Under the pieces are notes generated by a model. That model had not been told where the DNA came from and did not search any database. It saw nothing but the letters and a program-made list of their open reading frames with translations. Of a stretch of DNA of 34,706 bases, positions 15,678-23,922 are shown piece by piece. The DNA comes from Lactobacillales bacterium (GTDB lineage: Bacteria; Bacillota; Bacilli; Lactobacillales; Streptococcaceae). The position numbers and the translations under genes are program-made. Positions within the stretch are counted from its first letter, which is position 1. Every line of letters begins with the position of its first letter. The stretch is from assembly GCA_031288715.1 (NCBI GenBank), contig JAITQW010000045.1:1-34706 (forward strand), written 5' to 3'.

Positions 15678-16466
15678 TTGGGTCAGAAGAGTGCAGAAGA
15701 GATTGTTAAATTAGCACGAGCTAAGGATCGTTTAACTACTCGTGAATATATTGCGGCCATTTTTGATGATTTTTTAGAATTTCATGGAGATCGTAATTTT
15801 CGGGATGATTTGGCGATTGTTGGAGGTATTGCTTTTTTGGAGGAGGAGCCTGTAACTGTTATAGGAATGCAAAAGGGGCGAAATTTACAAGAAAATTTGG
15901 AAGTAAATTTTGGACAACCTCATCCAGAAGGATATCGAAAAGCTTTGCGTTTAATGAAGCAAGCAGAAAAATTTGATCGTCCAATTGTTACATTAATTAA
16001 TACAGCTGGCGCTTTTTCTGGAACTGGCGCTGAGGAGCGTGGACAGGGAGAAGCGATTGCTAGAAATCTGATGGATATGAGCGATCTTAAAGTACCGATT
16101 ATTGCAGTAATTGTTGGTGAAGGTGGTTCCGGTGGAGCGTTAGCTTTAGGGGTAGCTAACCGAGTGTGGATGTTGGAAAATACGATGTATGCTATCCTTT
16201 CTCCAGAAGGTTTTGCATCGATTTTGTGGAAGGATAGCTCGCGTGCTGCGGAAGCGGCGGAATGTATGAAGTTAACAGCTCCAGAACTTTTAGCTTTAGG
16301 TGTGATTGATAAAATTTTACCAGAAACGTTTAATGGACAGGTGTTAGAAACCGAAAAAGTCATACAAATTTTAAAAGAGTCATTGATAGAAGAGTTAGTT
16401 ACATTGTCTAAAATGAGTGTAGACGAATTAGTAAGCCAGAGATATGAGCGTTTTAGAAAATTTTGA
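15678..16466 (+). CDS. accA: Acetyl-CoA carboxylase, carboxyltransferase subunit alpha
   Basis: This is the second half of the carboxyltransferase. The 262 residues match the short AccA of Lactobacillales, which lacks the long N-terminal extension of the proteobacterial form. It begins with the helical [14 protein letters not shown] segment. The core has [20 protein letters not shown] near 108-127 and [15 protein letters not shown] near 143-157, which build the oxyanion holes. TTG 15678 is the start; AGGAGG is 7-8 bases before it and no ATG is near. The 67-base gap from accD contains only a tiny frame (MSIENGVFS...), which I take as noise. Confidence 0.96.
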   Translation: MGQKSAEEIVKLARAKDRLTTREYIAAIFDDFLEFHGDRNFRDDLAIVGGIAFLEEEPVTVIGMQKGRNLQENLEVNFGQPHPEGYRKALRLMKQAEKFDRPIVTLINTAGAFSGTGAEERGQGEAIARNLMDMSDLKVPIIAVIVGEGGSGGALALGVANRVWMLENTMYAILSPEGFASILWKDSSRAAEAAECMKLTAPELLALGVIDKILPETFNGQVLETEKVIQILKESLIEELVTLSKMSVDELVSQRYERFRKF

Positions 16467-16480
16467 GAGATATTTAATGT

Positions 16481-16512
16481 CTGCTGAATAATTCGTAATA
16501 GCTATAAATAAA
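16481..16512 (+). repeat. Repeat family E, copy 2
   Basis: CTGCTGAATAATT, four variable bases, then ATAGCTATAAATAA, matching the minus strand at 9428-9459. Here it overlaps an AATAATT/AATTATT stem followed by a few Ts just after accA, so it may serve as a weak terminator. Confidence 0.55.
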
Positions 16513-16526
16513 TTATTTTTGACATT

Positions 16527-16656
16527 AGACCTCTTGCGAAACCAAGTACCATCACCTTGAACATGGTAGACTTCATGCCTACCATGCAGCAAAATTTTTT
16601 GGACTTGCATGTTTTCTTTTATTTTTTATACATTAATTATGTTTCGCAAGAGATCT
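16527..16656. mobile_element. 130-bp MITE with 16-bp terminal inverted repeats
   Basis: The left end AGACCTCTTGCGAAAC (16527-16542) and the right end GTTTCGCAAGAGATCT (16641-16656) are inverted repeats with one mismatch in 16. ATT flanks both sides (16524-16526, 16657-16659), a possible 3-base target duplication. The inside carries a perfect CATGGTAG/CTACCATG stem and no conserved protein. Ends of this kind are found on insertion sequences of the IS5 type, but I cannot assign a parent. It sits in the spacer between accA and ftsW. Confidence 0.75.
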
Positions 16657-16699
16657 ATTAATGTAGACTTTTTGATGCCAAAAGGTTTTGTGCTTAATT

Positions 16700-16781
16700 T
16701 TGAAATTTCAATTCTTGCTGAAAGAGGACGAATGAGACGACAGGCTCATGAGCGGCCCCTCTCAGCAAGAATTGATTTCAA
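16700..16781. repeat. Long imperfect palindrome, possible structured element
   Basis: Arms of about 26 bases, 16700-16727 and 16756-16781, pair through TCAATTCTTGCTGA / TCAGCAAGAATTGA with an AGAGG/CCTCT extension. The 28-base middle holds a shorter GAG...CTC stem and is richer in GC than its surroundings. There is no T-run after either arm, so it is not an ordinary terminator. It lies downstream of the MITE. Confidence 0.65.
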
Positions 16782-16838
16782 AAAGAGAAATTTAAAAGTT
16801 ATTCAGCAGGCAATATTTAAAATTTTGAGGTTATTTCT

Positions 16839-16893
16839 AGAGATTGTTAACAATGTTTTTTTATGAACGATTTTTAATCGTAAAGCAGACTCT
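16839..16893 (-). repeat. Short copy of repeat family A, inverted
   Basis: On the minus strand it reads AGAGTCTGC, then ACGATTAAAAATCGT, then ACATTGTTAAC and ends AATCTCT. It is nearly the same 55-base form as the copy at 3871. Confidence 0.75.
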
Positions 16894-16942
16894 TACATAG
16901 ACGACAGTTTGTATGTGTATGAGTCGATGATACTCTTTTTTT

Positions 16943-16953
16943 TGTGCTATAAT
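16943..16953 (+). promoter_or_regulatory. Probable -10 region of the ftsW promoter
   Basis: TATAAT at 16948-16953 is preceded by GTGC. The -35 region is not convincing (CGATGA-like at 17 bases). This would give a leader of about 150 bases before ftsW. Nothing else in 16894-17111 stands out. Confidence 0.4.
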
Positions 16954-17111
16954 ATGAACACATTTTTGCTCTATATAAATTTGTTTAAGATGCTCATTTT
17001 ACTACTCATTTAAATATCAGCATTTTGTGATTTATGGATGGCTTCTCCGACAATAAATAAATTGCTACAAAGGTGAATTTGATTAAAAAATCGTTTAGGA
17101 GGCTTATTTAC

Positions 17112-18305
17112 GTGCCCCAAAAAATTTCAAAACATTATTTTATGAACTATTCTATTTTGATTCCGTATTTTATCTTAAATGCACTAGGTTTGATCATGGT
17201 ATACAGTTCTACCAGTTACAGAAAAGTTATCTCTGGTGAAAATTCAGCAAAAATGGTTATTACCCAGACTTTTTTTTTACTTATTAGTTTGATAATGATG
17301 TTATTAATTTATAAAGTTAGGACACAATTTTTAAGAAATACAGCATTGATTAAAATGGTTTTTATGATCGGACTTTTCTTGTTGATTATTACACTTATTT
17401 TTGGAAATTTTATCAATGGGGCGAAAGGGTGGCTTCGTTTAGGAGGTCATTTTTCGATTCAACCAGCAGAGTATTTTAAGGTTTTGATTCCTTGGTTATT
17501 AGCAAATGAATTTTCAAAGCAAAGAAAAGAAATAGGATATGGGGATTTGCGTGGATTTCGGCAGCCACTGTGTTTGATTTTTTTGTCGATTGGTTTGGTT
17601 GTTGCGATGTCGGATTTAGGCAATGCGGTGATTTTGTTTTTAATTACCATTGTTTTATTGGCGGTGAGTGGAATTTCTTACCGGTGGACATTGATTTTTG
17701 TGCCATTGTTTGTGATTGGAGGAATTTTGCTAACGACACTTGTTTTAGCTTCAAATGGTAAAGGGATTCCATCTTATGTTTATGCAAGATTTCAGGCATT
17801 TGCGAATCCATTTGCGAAAGAAATTTTGCAAGATCAAGGTCATCAATTGGCGAATTCTTACTATGCTATTCACAATGGGGGTTGGTTTGGACGAGGCCTT
17901 GGAAATAGCATTCAGAAAAAAGGTTATTTGCCAGAAGCTCATACAGATTTCATTTTTTCCGTGGTGATTGAGGAATTAGGAATTTTAGTAGCTCTAATAA
18001 TTCTAGGTCTTTTCATTTACTTGACCACACGAATTTTATTGGTGGGAATTCGAGCATATAAGCCTTTTAATTCCATCCTAGCTCTTGGAATTGGCGGAAT
18101 GATGTTTGTTCAAGTTTTTGTGAATCTTGGTGGGGTCCTTGGTTTGATTCCTTCGACAGGAGTTACGTTTCCTTTTTTATCACAAGGAGGGAATAGTGTT
18201 TTGGTACTTTCGATAGGGGTTGCTTTAGTGCTAAATGTGAGCGCAGATGAAAGTCGTACTAATTTGGAATATTACTTATTGCGCAAAGAAGAGAAAGTTG
18301 TTTGA
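17112..18305 (+). CDS. ftsW: FtsW/RodA/SpoVE-family peptidoglycan glycosyltransferase
   Basis: This SEDS membrane protein polymerises lipid II, with a class B PBP partner; by position before pyc it is most likely the division enzyme FtsW. It is 397 residues with about ten membrane segments. D279 in HTDFIFSVVIEELG is the catalytic aspartate of SEDS proteins. GAKGWLRLGGHFSIQPAE (103-120) and the PFLSQGGNS segment near the C-terminus are conserved. GTG 17112 is preferred, since TAGGAGG lies 8 bases before it, whereas the longer reading from TTG 17073 would put that site inside the gene. The C-terminal tail is short and charged. FtsW and RodA cannot be fully separated on sequence alone. Confidence 0.93.
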   Translation: MPQKISKHYFMNYSILIPYFILNALGLIMVYSSTSYRKVISGENSAKMVITQTFFLLISLIMMLLIYKVRTQFLRNTALIKMVFMIGLFLLIITLIFGNFINGAKGWLRLGGHFSIQPAEYFKVLIPWLLANEFSKQRKEIGYGDLRGFRQPLCLIFLSIGLVVAMSDLGNAVILFLITIVLLAVSGISYRWTLIFVPLFVIGGILLTTLVLASNGKGIPSYVYARFQAFANPFAKEILQDQGHQLANSYYAIHNGGWFGRGLGNSIQKKGYLPEAHTDFIFSVVIEELGILVALIILGLFIYLTTRILLVGIRAYKPFNSILALGIGGMMFVQVFVNLGGVLGLIPSTGVTFPFLSQGGNSVLVLSIGVALVLNVSADESRTNLEYYLLRKEEKVV

Positions 18306-18386
18306 AAGTTTATTTAATGAAGATGTGGTAATGAGCATTTTATTGTAAATAAATTTAGCTTTAAATCCTAATAAGGAGATAATATT

Positions 18387-21300
18387 GTGAAGAAAATTTT
18401 AGTAGCTAATCGTGGAGAAATTGCTGTACGTGTGTTTCGAGCATGTATTGAGTTAGGAATTGGGACGGTTGGAGTGTATGCTCAAGAAGATGAATACTCC
18501 CTTCATCGTTTTAAGGCGGATGAAGCTTATTTGATTGGTAAAGGAAAAAAACCGATTGACGCTTATCTTGATATAGAGGATATTTTGCGAGTTGCCAAAG
18601 AAGCAGAAGTAGACGGAATTCATCCAGGCTATGGTTTGTTGTCGGAAAATATTGATTTTGCTCGTCGTTGTATAGAGGAGGGATTTATTTTTATTGGTCC
18701 GACGCTTGAGCAGTTAGATATGTTTGGCGATAAGATCAAAGCTAAGGAAGTAGCAATTGCTGCAGGAGTTGAATCAATTCCAGGAACAGATGGACCTGTA
18801 GAAGATGTTTGTGAGGTTCTTTCATTTGGGGAAAGTTATGGCTATCCAATTATGATTAAAGCCGTCCTTGGTGGAGGTGGACGTGGAATGAGGATAGCAA
18901 AGAATGCTCAAGAAGCACGTGATGGATATGAGCGTGCAAAGTCGGAAGCAAAAAGCGCATTTGGCTCTGATGAGATTTATGTGGAAAAATACATTGCTAA
19001 TCCTAAACATATTGAAGTACAGATTCTAGGAGATACACATGGTAATATCATTCACTTATTTGAGAGAGATTGTTCAGTACAGCGCAGAAACCAAAAAGTG
19101 GTAGAGGTAGCACCCTGTGTTTCTATTACAGAGGAAAAACGGCAAAAAATTTGTGTGGCAGCATTAAAATTGATGAAGCATGTTGGTTATGTAAATGCTG
19201 GGACGGTGGAATTTTTATTTGAAGGAGATCATTTTTATTTTATAGAAGTAAATCCACGTATTCAGGTAGAGCATACGATCACCGAAATGATTACGGGAAT
19301 TGATATTGTGGTTTCACAGATTTTAATTGCCGATGGTTGTGATTTACATCAAGATCTTAATATTCCAAAGCAAGAGAAACTAGGTTTTGTCGGTGCAGCC
19401 ATTCAATGTCGTGTGACGACAGAAGATCCTGCAAATTATTTTTTACCGGATACCGGAAAGATTAATACTTATCGCTCATCAGGAGGTTTTGGGGTTCGTT
19501 TAGATATTGGAAATGCTTATCCTGGATATGAAGTTACTCCTTTTTTTGATTCATTGTTGGTGAAGGTTTGTACTCATGCTTTGGATTTTCAAGGAGCAGT
19601 ACAAAAAATGCGACGTTGCCTAAAAGAATTTCGAATTCATGGTGTGAAGACAAATTTGTTTTTTTTGTCGAATGTTGTAAATGCACCTGAGTTTCAAAGT
19701 GGTGAGGTGAAAACAACGTTTATTGACAATACGTCGTCTTTGTTTAAGATTCCTATCTTCCATGATTCTGCTTATAAGATGTTGAAGTATATTGGAAATG
19801 TGACTATTAATGGTTTTCCAGGCATTGAACAACGTAAAAAAAGGTATTTCGATACTCCTCGAATGCCGGAAAATTTAATAGTAGAAGAAAATATTTTAAC
19901 AGCTAAGCAGATTTTGGATACTAAGGGAGCAGAATCTCTTGCTTCATGGGTGATGAATGAACCTAATATTTTGCTGACGGATACAACATTTCGAGATGCT
20001 CATCAGAGTTTGCTTGCTACGCGAGTTCGAATGAATGATTTTAAGCAGATTGCTAAACAAACGGGTGATGCTTTACCAAATTTATTTTCCAGTGAGTGCT
20101 GGGGAGGAGCAACATTTGATGTGGCATATCGTTTTTTAAGCGAAGATCCTTGGGAACGTTTGCAGATGTTTCGTGAATTGATGCCCAATACTTTGTTACA
20201 AATGCTATTTCGTGGTTCGAATGCGGTAGGTTATCAAAATTATCCGGACAATGTGTTGGTGGAATTTATTAAAGAAGCTGCTCATACTGGAGTGGATGTT
20301 TTTCGGATTTTTGATAGTTTAAATTGGGTTCCACAGATGGAGAAATCTATTCAAGCAGTGCGGGATACGGGTAAGGTTGCAGAGGCGGCAATTTGTTACA
20401 CTGGAGATATTATGGATCCGAATCGTCAGAAGTATTCCCTTAAATATTATACAGATTTAGCAAAAGAATTAGAGGCACAAGGAGCACACATCATTGCAAT
20501 TAAAGATATGGCTGGACTTTTGAAGCCGCAAGCTTCATATAAATTAATTTCAGCATTGAAAGAAACGGTAGATGTTCCGATTCATTTGCATGTGCATGAT
20601 ACTTCTGGGAATGGATTGATTACTTATTCGGCAGCGGTGAAAGCGGGTGTGGATATTGTGGATGTGGCTATTGCCGCGCTTGCTAATGGAACTAGTCAAC
20701 CGGGAATGTCTCCACTTTACCATGCATTGGTGGATGGAGTTCGTGTGCCGGACATCAATATGGAGAATGTTTATCAGCTTAATCATTATTGGGAAGATGT
20801 TCGTAAGTATTATTTTCCATTTGAGAATGGTTTGACTTCGCCGCAATCAGAAGTTTACATGCATGAAATGCCAGGAGGGCAATATTCTAACCTTCAACAA
20901 CAAGCAAAAGCACTTGGATTAGCACATCGTTGGGATGATATTAAGAAAATGTATCAAACAGTAAACTTAATGTTTGGTGATATTATCAAGGTGACCCCTT
21001 CTTCAAAGGTTGTAGGGGATATGGCACTTTTTATGATCCAGAATAATTTGAGCGAAGAGGATGTATATGCACGTGGAGAGGAGTTAAGTTTTCCTAAATC
21101 AGTTGTGAGCTTTTTTGCAGGAGATTTGGGACAACCTGTGGGTGGCTTTCCGAAAAAATTGCAGAAAATTGTTTTGAAGGGACGCGTACCCTTAAAGGAT
21201 CGTCCCGGACTTCATATATCGCCAGTTGATTTTGAGAAAGTGAAATTGGAATTGCAGAAACAGGTTGGTTATGAACCTAATTTTCAGGAAGTGTTGAGTT

Positions 21301-21824
21301 ATTTAATGTATCCACAAGTATTTGTGAACTACACTGAAGAGGTTCGCAGATTTGGTGAAATTAACCTACTAGATACTCCAACTTTCTTTTCGGGAATTCG
21401 TCTAGGAGAGGTTTTGGAAGTTCAAATGCAGAAAGGAAAAGTTTTACGAATTCATCTGGATAGCATTGGAGAAGCTGATATTGAAGGAGAGAGAGTTCTA
21501 TTTTTTAACTTGAATGGTCAACGTTTAGAAATTAAAATAAGAGATACGGGAATTCAAACATTAACGGTTGCAAAACCAAAAGCTGAACCAACAAACCGAG
21601 AGCATGTGGGAGCAACGATGTCGGGTTCTGTTGTAAAAGTTTTTGTTAAGAAAGGTGAGCGCGTTAAAAAAGGCTCCCCATTATTAATTACGGAGGCAAT
21701 GAAAATGGAAACTACGATGGAGGCGATGTATGATGGCATTGTGGACCATGTATATGTTAGTGAAGGAGAAGCAATTGCTGCAGGAGATTTGTTGATAGAT
21801 ATGAAGGAGAAATCGTTTGCATGA
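18387..21824 (+). CDS. pyc: Pyruvate carboxylase
   Basis: Pyc makes oxaloacetate from pyruvate, bicarbonate and ATP, feeding aspartate synthesis. It is one chain of 1145 residues with all domains present: biotin carboxylase (about 1-450, with the GGGGRGMR loop near 164 and EVNPRIQVEHTITE near 290), carboxyltransferase (about 530-800, beginning LLTDTTFRDAHQSLLATR, metal and pyruvate site), tetramerisation region, and a C-terminal biotin domain with the biotinylated lysine near 1106 in EAMKMET. GTG 18387 has AAGGAG upstream. The stop overlaps the ylbF start (ATGA), so the two are translationally coupled. The gene is intact over 3.4 kb, a useful control that the reads are not full of frameshift errors. 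Confidence 0.98.
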   Translation: MKKILVANRGEIAVRVFRACIELGIGTVGVYAQEDEYSLHRFKADEAYLIGKGKKPIDAYLDIEDILRVAKEAEVDGIHPGYGLLSENIDFARRCIEEGFIFIGPTLEQLDMFGDKIKAKEVAIAAGVESIPGTDGPVEDVCEVLSFGESYGYPIMIKAVLGGGGRGMRIAKNAQEARDGYERAKSEAKSAFGSDEIYVEKYIANPKHIEVQILGDTHGNIIHLFERDCSVQRRNQKVVEVAPCVSITEEKRQKICVAALKLMKHVGYVNAGTVEFLFEGDHFYFIEVNPRIQVEHTITEMITGIDIVVSQILIADGCDLHQDLNIPKQEKLGFVGAAIQCRVTTEDPANYFLPDTGKINTYRSSGGFGVRLDIGNAYPGYEVTPFFDSLLVKVCTHALDFQGAVQKMRRCLKEFRIHGVKTNLFFLSNVVNAPEFQSGEVKTTFIDNTSSLFKIPIFHDSAYKMLKYIGNVTINGFPGIEQRKKRYFDTPRMPENLIVEENILTAKQILDTKGAESLASWVMNEPNILLTDTTFRDAHQSLLATRVRMNDFKQIAKQTGDALPNLFSSECWGGATFDVAYRFLSEDPWERLQMFRELMPNTLLQMLFRGSNAVGYQNYPDNVLVEFIKEAAHTGVDVFRIFDSLNWVPQMEKSIQAVRDTGKVAEAAICYTGDIMDPNRQKYSLKYYTDLAKELEAQGAHIIAIKDMAGLLKPQASYKLISALKETVDVPIHLHVHDTSGNGLITYSAAVKAGVDIVDVAIAALANGTSQPGMSPLYHALVDGVRVPDINMENVYQLNHYWEDVRKYYFPFENGLTSPQSEVYMHEMPGGQYSNLQQQAKALGLAHRWDDIKKMYQTVNLMFGDIIKVTPSSKVVGDMALFMIQNNLSEEDVYARGEELSFPKSVVSFFAGDLGQPVGGFPKKLQKIVLKGRVPLKDRPGLHISPVDFEKVKLELQKQVGYEPNFQEVLSYLMYPQVFVNYTEEVRRFGEINLLDTPTFFSGIRLGEVLEVQMQKGKVLRIHLDSIGEADIEGERVLFFNLNGQRLEIKIRDTGIQTLTVAKPKAEPTNREHVGATMSGSVVKVFVKKGERVKKGSPLLITEAMKMETTMEAMYDGIVDHVYVSEGEAIAAGDLLIDMKEKSFA

Positions 21825-22252
21825 TTATTACGGAAAACTTGTTTGTGATTGAAGATGTTCTTAAAGAATTGGCAAAAGCAATAGGTAATTCTTGGCAAGC
21901 AAAAAAACTTTCTCTAGCGAGAAGAGAAGTTTCAGAAGATCCTAAGATTTTAAAACTTGAAAAGAATTTGCAATCTGCATACGATGAATTTGTTTGTATT
22001 CAGAAATATGGTTCGTATGCTCCTGGTTATAATGATAAGAAAAAAGCTTTTTATTATGCGAAGAAGGTATATGATTTGCATGATAGTATTGCTAATCTTA
22101 GACAGTCAGAGATGGCTGTGCAAACAATTTTAGATGAAGTTGCAGTAAAAATTGCTCAAGTAGTATCAGAAAATATTCCTGTTGACACGGGCAATCCATT
22201 TTTTAATTATAAACAAAAGAAAAATTGCGCAAAAGATTGTTTGTTTTCTTAG
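21821..22252 (+). CDS. ylbF: YlbF/YmcA family protein (RicF-like)
   Basis: YlbF in Bacillus is part of the Ric complex (YlbF, YmcA, YaaT), which works with RNase Y in mRNA maturation. The 143 residues are mostly helical, with the family core ELAKAIGNSWQAKKLSLARRE (about 13-33) and a later DEVAVKIAQVVSENIPVDTGNPFF. The C-terminus has two cysteines, NCAKDC, four residues apart; the Bacillus protein also has C-terminal cysteines, but I do not claim a cluster here. The start overlaps the pyc stop. The stop TAG shares its last two bases (22251-22252) with the first bases of a family A repeat, so the true C-terminus may have been trimmed by insertion. Confidence 0.85.
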   Translation: MIITENLFVIEDVLKELAKAIGNSWQAKKLSLARREVSEDPKILKLEKNLQSAYDEFVCIQKYGSYAPGYNDKKKAFYYAKKVYDLHDSIANLRQSEMAVQTILDEVAVKIAQVVSENIPVDTGNPFFNYKQKKNCAKDCLFS

Positions 22253-22559
22253 AGCCTGTTTTACGATTAAAAATCGTTCACAAAACGATCTCTCTATGGA
22301 TGTTTTGGAAACCGAGAGGTACATTCTACCTAACCTCTGTCACATTTCATGTGTCAATCGTTAAGGTAGTTCGCAATTTTTATGCAATTTTAGACTGAAA
22401 GCACGACTTTCAGGTGTCGGATAAATGAAAACGACCGTAGAAAGTTTTCTGTCAAAAACGCAGATTAGCGAAGCGTTGGTTCCAAATCGAGGATTTTTAA
22501 CGACAAAGGGCGTAAAATTGCCGAAAATTTCGCTATTATGTAGATCATTAACAGGTTCT
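22251..22559 (+). repeat. Long copy of repeat family A with an internal family B module
   Basis: The left end AGAGCCTGTT (22251-22260) and right end AACAGGTTCT (22550-22559) are inverted repeats with one mismatch in ten. Next to the left end is the perfect palindrome ACGATT-AAA-AATCGT. The B module lies at 22311-22380, followed by a CTGAAAG/CTTTCAG stem and about 140 bases with no gene. At 309 bp it is the longest form in the window. The short copies at 3871, 16839 and 34101 look like deletion forms of it. No transposase is encoded. Confidence 0.8.
22311..22380 (+). repeat. Family B module
   Basis: It starts ACCGAGAGGTACAT and ends AAGGTAGTTCGCAATTTT. The outer arms CTACCTAAC/GTTAAGGTAG enclose a perfect CACAT-TTC-ATGTG hairpin. 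Compared with 9331-9400, the paired bases change on both arms together. Confidence 0.75.
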
Positions 22560-22646
22560 TAATGGAAATTGATGAAGCATTTCCTAGATTTAAAATTAAA
22601 TGTAATCAAAAATCGATTTACACGTAAAGAGGGGTAAAGGGGTAAA

Positions 22647-23306
22647 ATGAAAGCAATAAAAAAACAACAAACCAATTTATTAATGCTATTAACCATATAT
22701 TACGTACTATTTTTATTTTGCTGGTTTATATTTCATTTATATTTTAATCCCTGGCAATTGTCGTTGAATGGAAGATTTTTAGGAGAAATTGTCAGTAGTT
22801 CGGTGAAAGTTATTCTCTGGATTATTCCAAGTATCTATCTTATACAGCGTTATAGATCAGAACTGACTTATTCTTTGAAAGAACTATTTTCTTTCAAAAT
22901 AAAATGGTCTGCAGAAATATGGATGCTTTTTATTTATGTATTTAGTCCTTTAATAAAAAATTTCTTATCTAACGGAACATTTATTGTAAATAAACATTTT
23001 GAGTATTCAGACTTAATCTGGATTTCGATAGTGGGAATTGCAGAAGAAATAGTCTTTCGCGGTTGGATTCAGAATGTATTGATGCGTAAATTTAAAATTT
23101 ATTCTGCAATGATCATCACGAATATTTTATTTGTGATTATTCATTTTCCTAAACTTATACAAGAAGGGGGTTTTCCAGATTTACATCGTTTAATAGCGAT
23201 ATTTGTGTTGGGAACAATATTTTCATATTCTTTTTATAAAACTAAAAATCTTTGGACTCCGATTTTGTTTCATACATTGTGGGATTTGTTTGTAACTGTT
23301 TTTTAA
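22647..23306 (+). CDS. CPBP-family intramembrane glutamic protease
   Basis: This is an integral membrane protein of 219 residues with about six hydrophobic segments. All three family motifs are present: EEIVFRG near 132-138 (the two catalytic glutamates and arginine), IIHFP near 163, and FHTLWD near 209-214. CPBP proteins include CAAX-type proteases and, in lactic acid bacteria, self-immunity proteins for bacteriocins. No bacteriocin gene is visible nearby, so the role is open. It is an insert between ylbF and ylbG, which are close neighbours in relatives, and it lies right after a long family A repeat. The ribosome-binding site is weak (GGGGT). It is the intact paralogue of the broken gene at 12106. 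Confidence 0.9.
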   Translation: MKAIKKQQTNLLMLLTIYYVLFLFCWFIFHLYFNPWQLSLNGRFLGEIVSSSVKVILWIIPSIYLIQRYRSELTYSLKELFSFKIKWSAEIWMLFIYVFSPLIKNFLSNGTFIVNKHFEYSDLIWISIVGIAEEIVFRGWIQNVLMRKFKIYSAMIITNILFVIIHFPKLIQEGGFPDLHRLIAIFVLGTIFSYSFYKTKNLWTPILFHTLWDLFVTVF

Positions 23307-23525
23307 GCCATCCTTAGATCTTGTTAAAGGAGGAAATCGATCAAAAAATAGATGAGATGTTTTAATGTATTTGTTTTTTTATCTTTTTTGTTAATGAAGA
23401 AAAAAATGAAGTGATTATTTTGTGAAAGTCTTGTAGAATGACGCGAGTTAATTTTTTAAAATAATAGTTAAAGAGAATTGGTTCATTCTTTTCATTAACG
23501 AGCTTTTAAGAGGGTGTGTAACAAT
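23307..23525. other. Spacer with an orphan ribosome-binding site
   Basis: No gene is seen. A strong AAAGGAGG at about 23326-23333 is followed by no start codon that opens a frame, suggesting the 5' end of a lost gene. The last bases, GAGGGTGTGT, serve as the ylbG ribosome-binding site. Confidence 0.35.
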
Positions 23526-23903
23526 ATGGTAATAGAAGAGAAGAATTTATTAAATAAAGAAAAACCATTTATGCTTCAAAAACGACGTTTGCTGGTTATT
23601 TGGGTGTATAATTTGAAGCCAATAAAAAATTTAAAAAGATTCGGTCAAATTATGTATATTTCAAGAAAAATGAAGTATGTTTTGATGTACTTAAATGAAG
23701 AAGATGTAGGTGAAGTGGAACCAAAAGTTAGAAGGTTGCATTTTGTTCGTTATACGGAGTATTCATATCGTCCTGATATTGAGATGAATTTTTCAGATAA
23801 GATAGGAACTAGATCTCTTAAGGAACTTTCAAAAGAGAATGAGAATATATTAGATAAAGAAGAATTTTCTAAAACGATTCATTTGGCGGATAATTCTTTG
23901 TGA
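23526..23903 (+). CDS. ylbG: YlbG family protein (DUF2129)
   Basis: This is a cytosolic protein of 125 residues from the DUF2129 family, whose function is unknown. The core is RRLLVIWVYNLKPIKNLKRF then GQIMYISRKMKYVLMYLNEED, with a further conserved VRYTEYSYRPDIEMNF. It is longer than usual (about 80-95) because of a charged C-terminal tail of roughly 35 residues and an N-terminal extension. ATG 23526 fits GAGGGTGT upstream; the longer reading from 23514 lacks a site. It keeps the ylbG-rsmD-coaD order of Gram-positives, with rsmD starting 19 bases later. Confidence 0.88.
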   Translation: MVIEEKNLLNKEKPFMLQKRRLLVIWVYNLKPIKNLKRFGQIMYISRKMKYVLMYLNEEDVGEVEPKVRRLHFVRYTEYSYRPDIEMNFSDKIGTRSLKELSKENENILDKEEFSKTIHLADNSL

Positions 23904-23922
23904 TAGTAGATTGGTGGATTAA

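Noticed and set aside
15920-16363. 147-residue open frame antisense to accA
   Set aside because: It lies wholly inside accA, has no ribosome-binding site and an ordinary shadow composition.
16609-16866. Possible 85-residue protein after accA
   Set aside because: It runs through the right end of the MITE, the long palindrome and a family A repeat, so it is element sequence read as protein.
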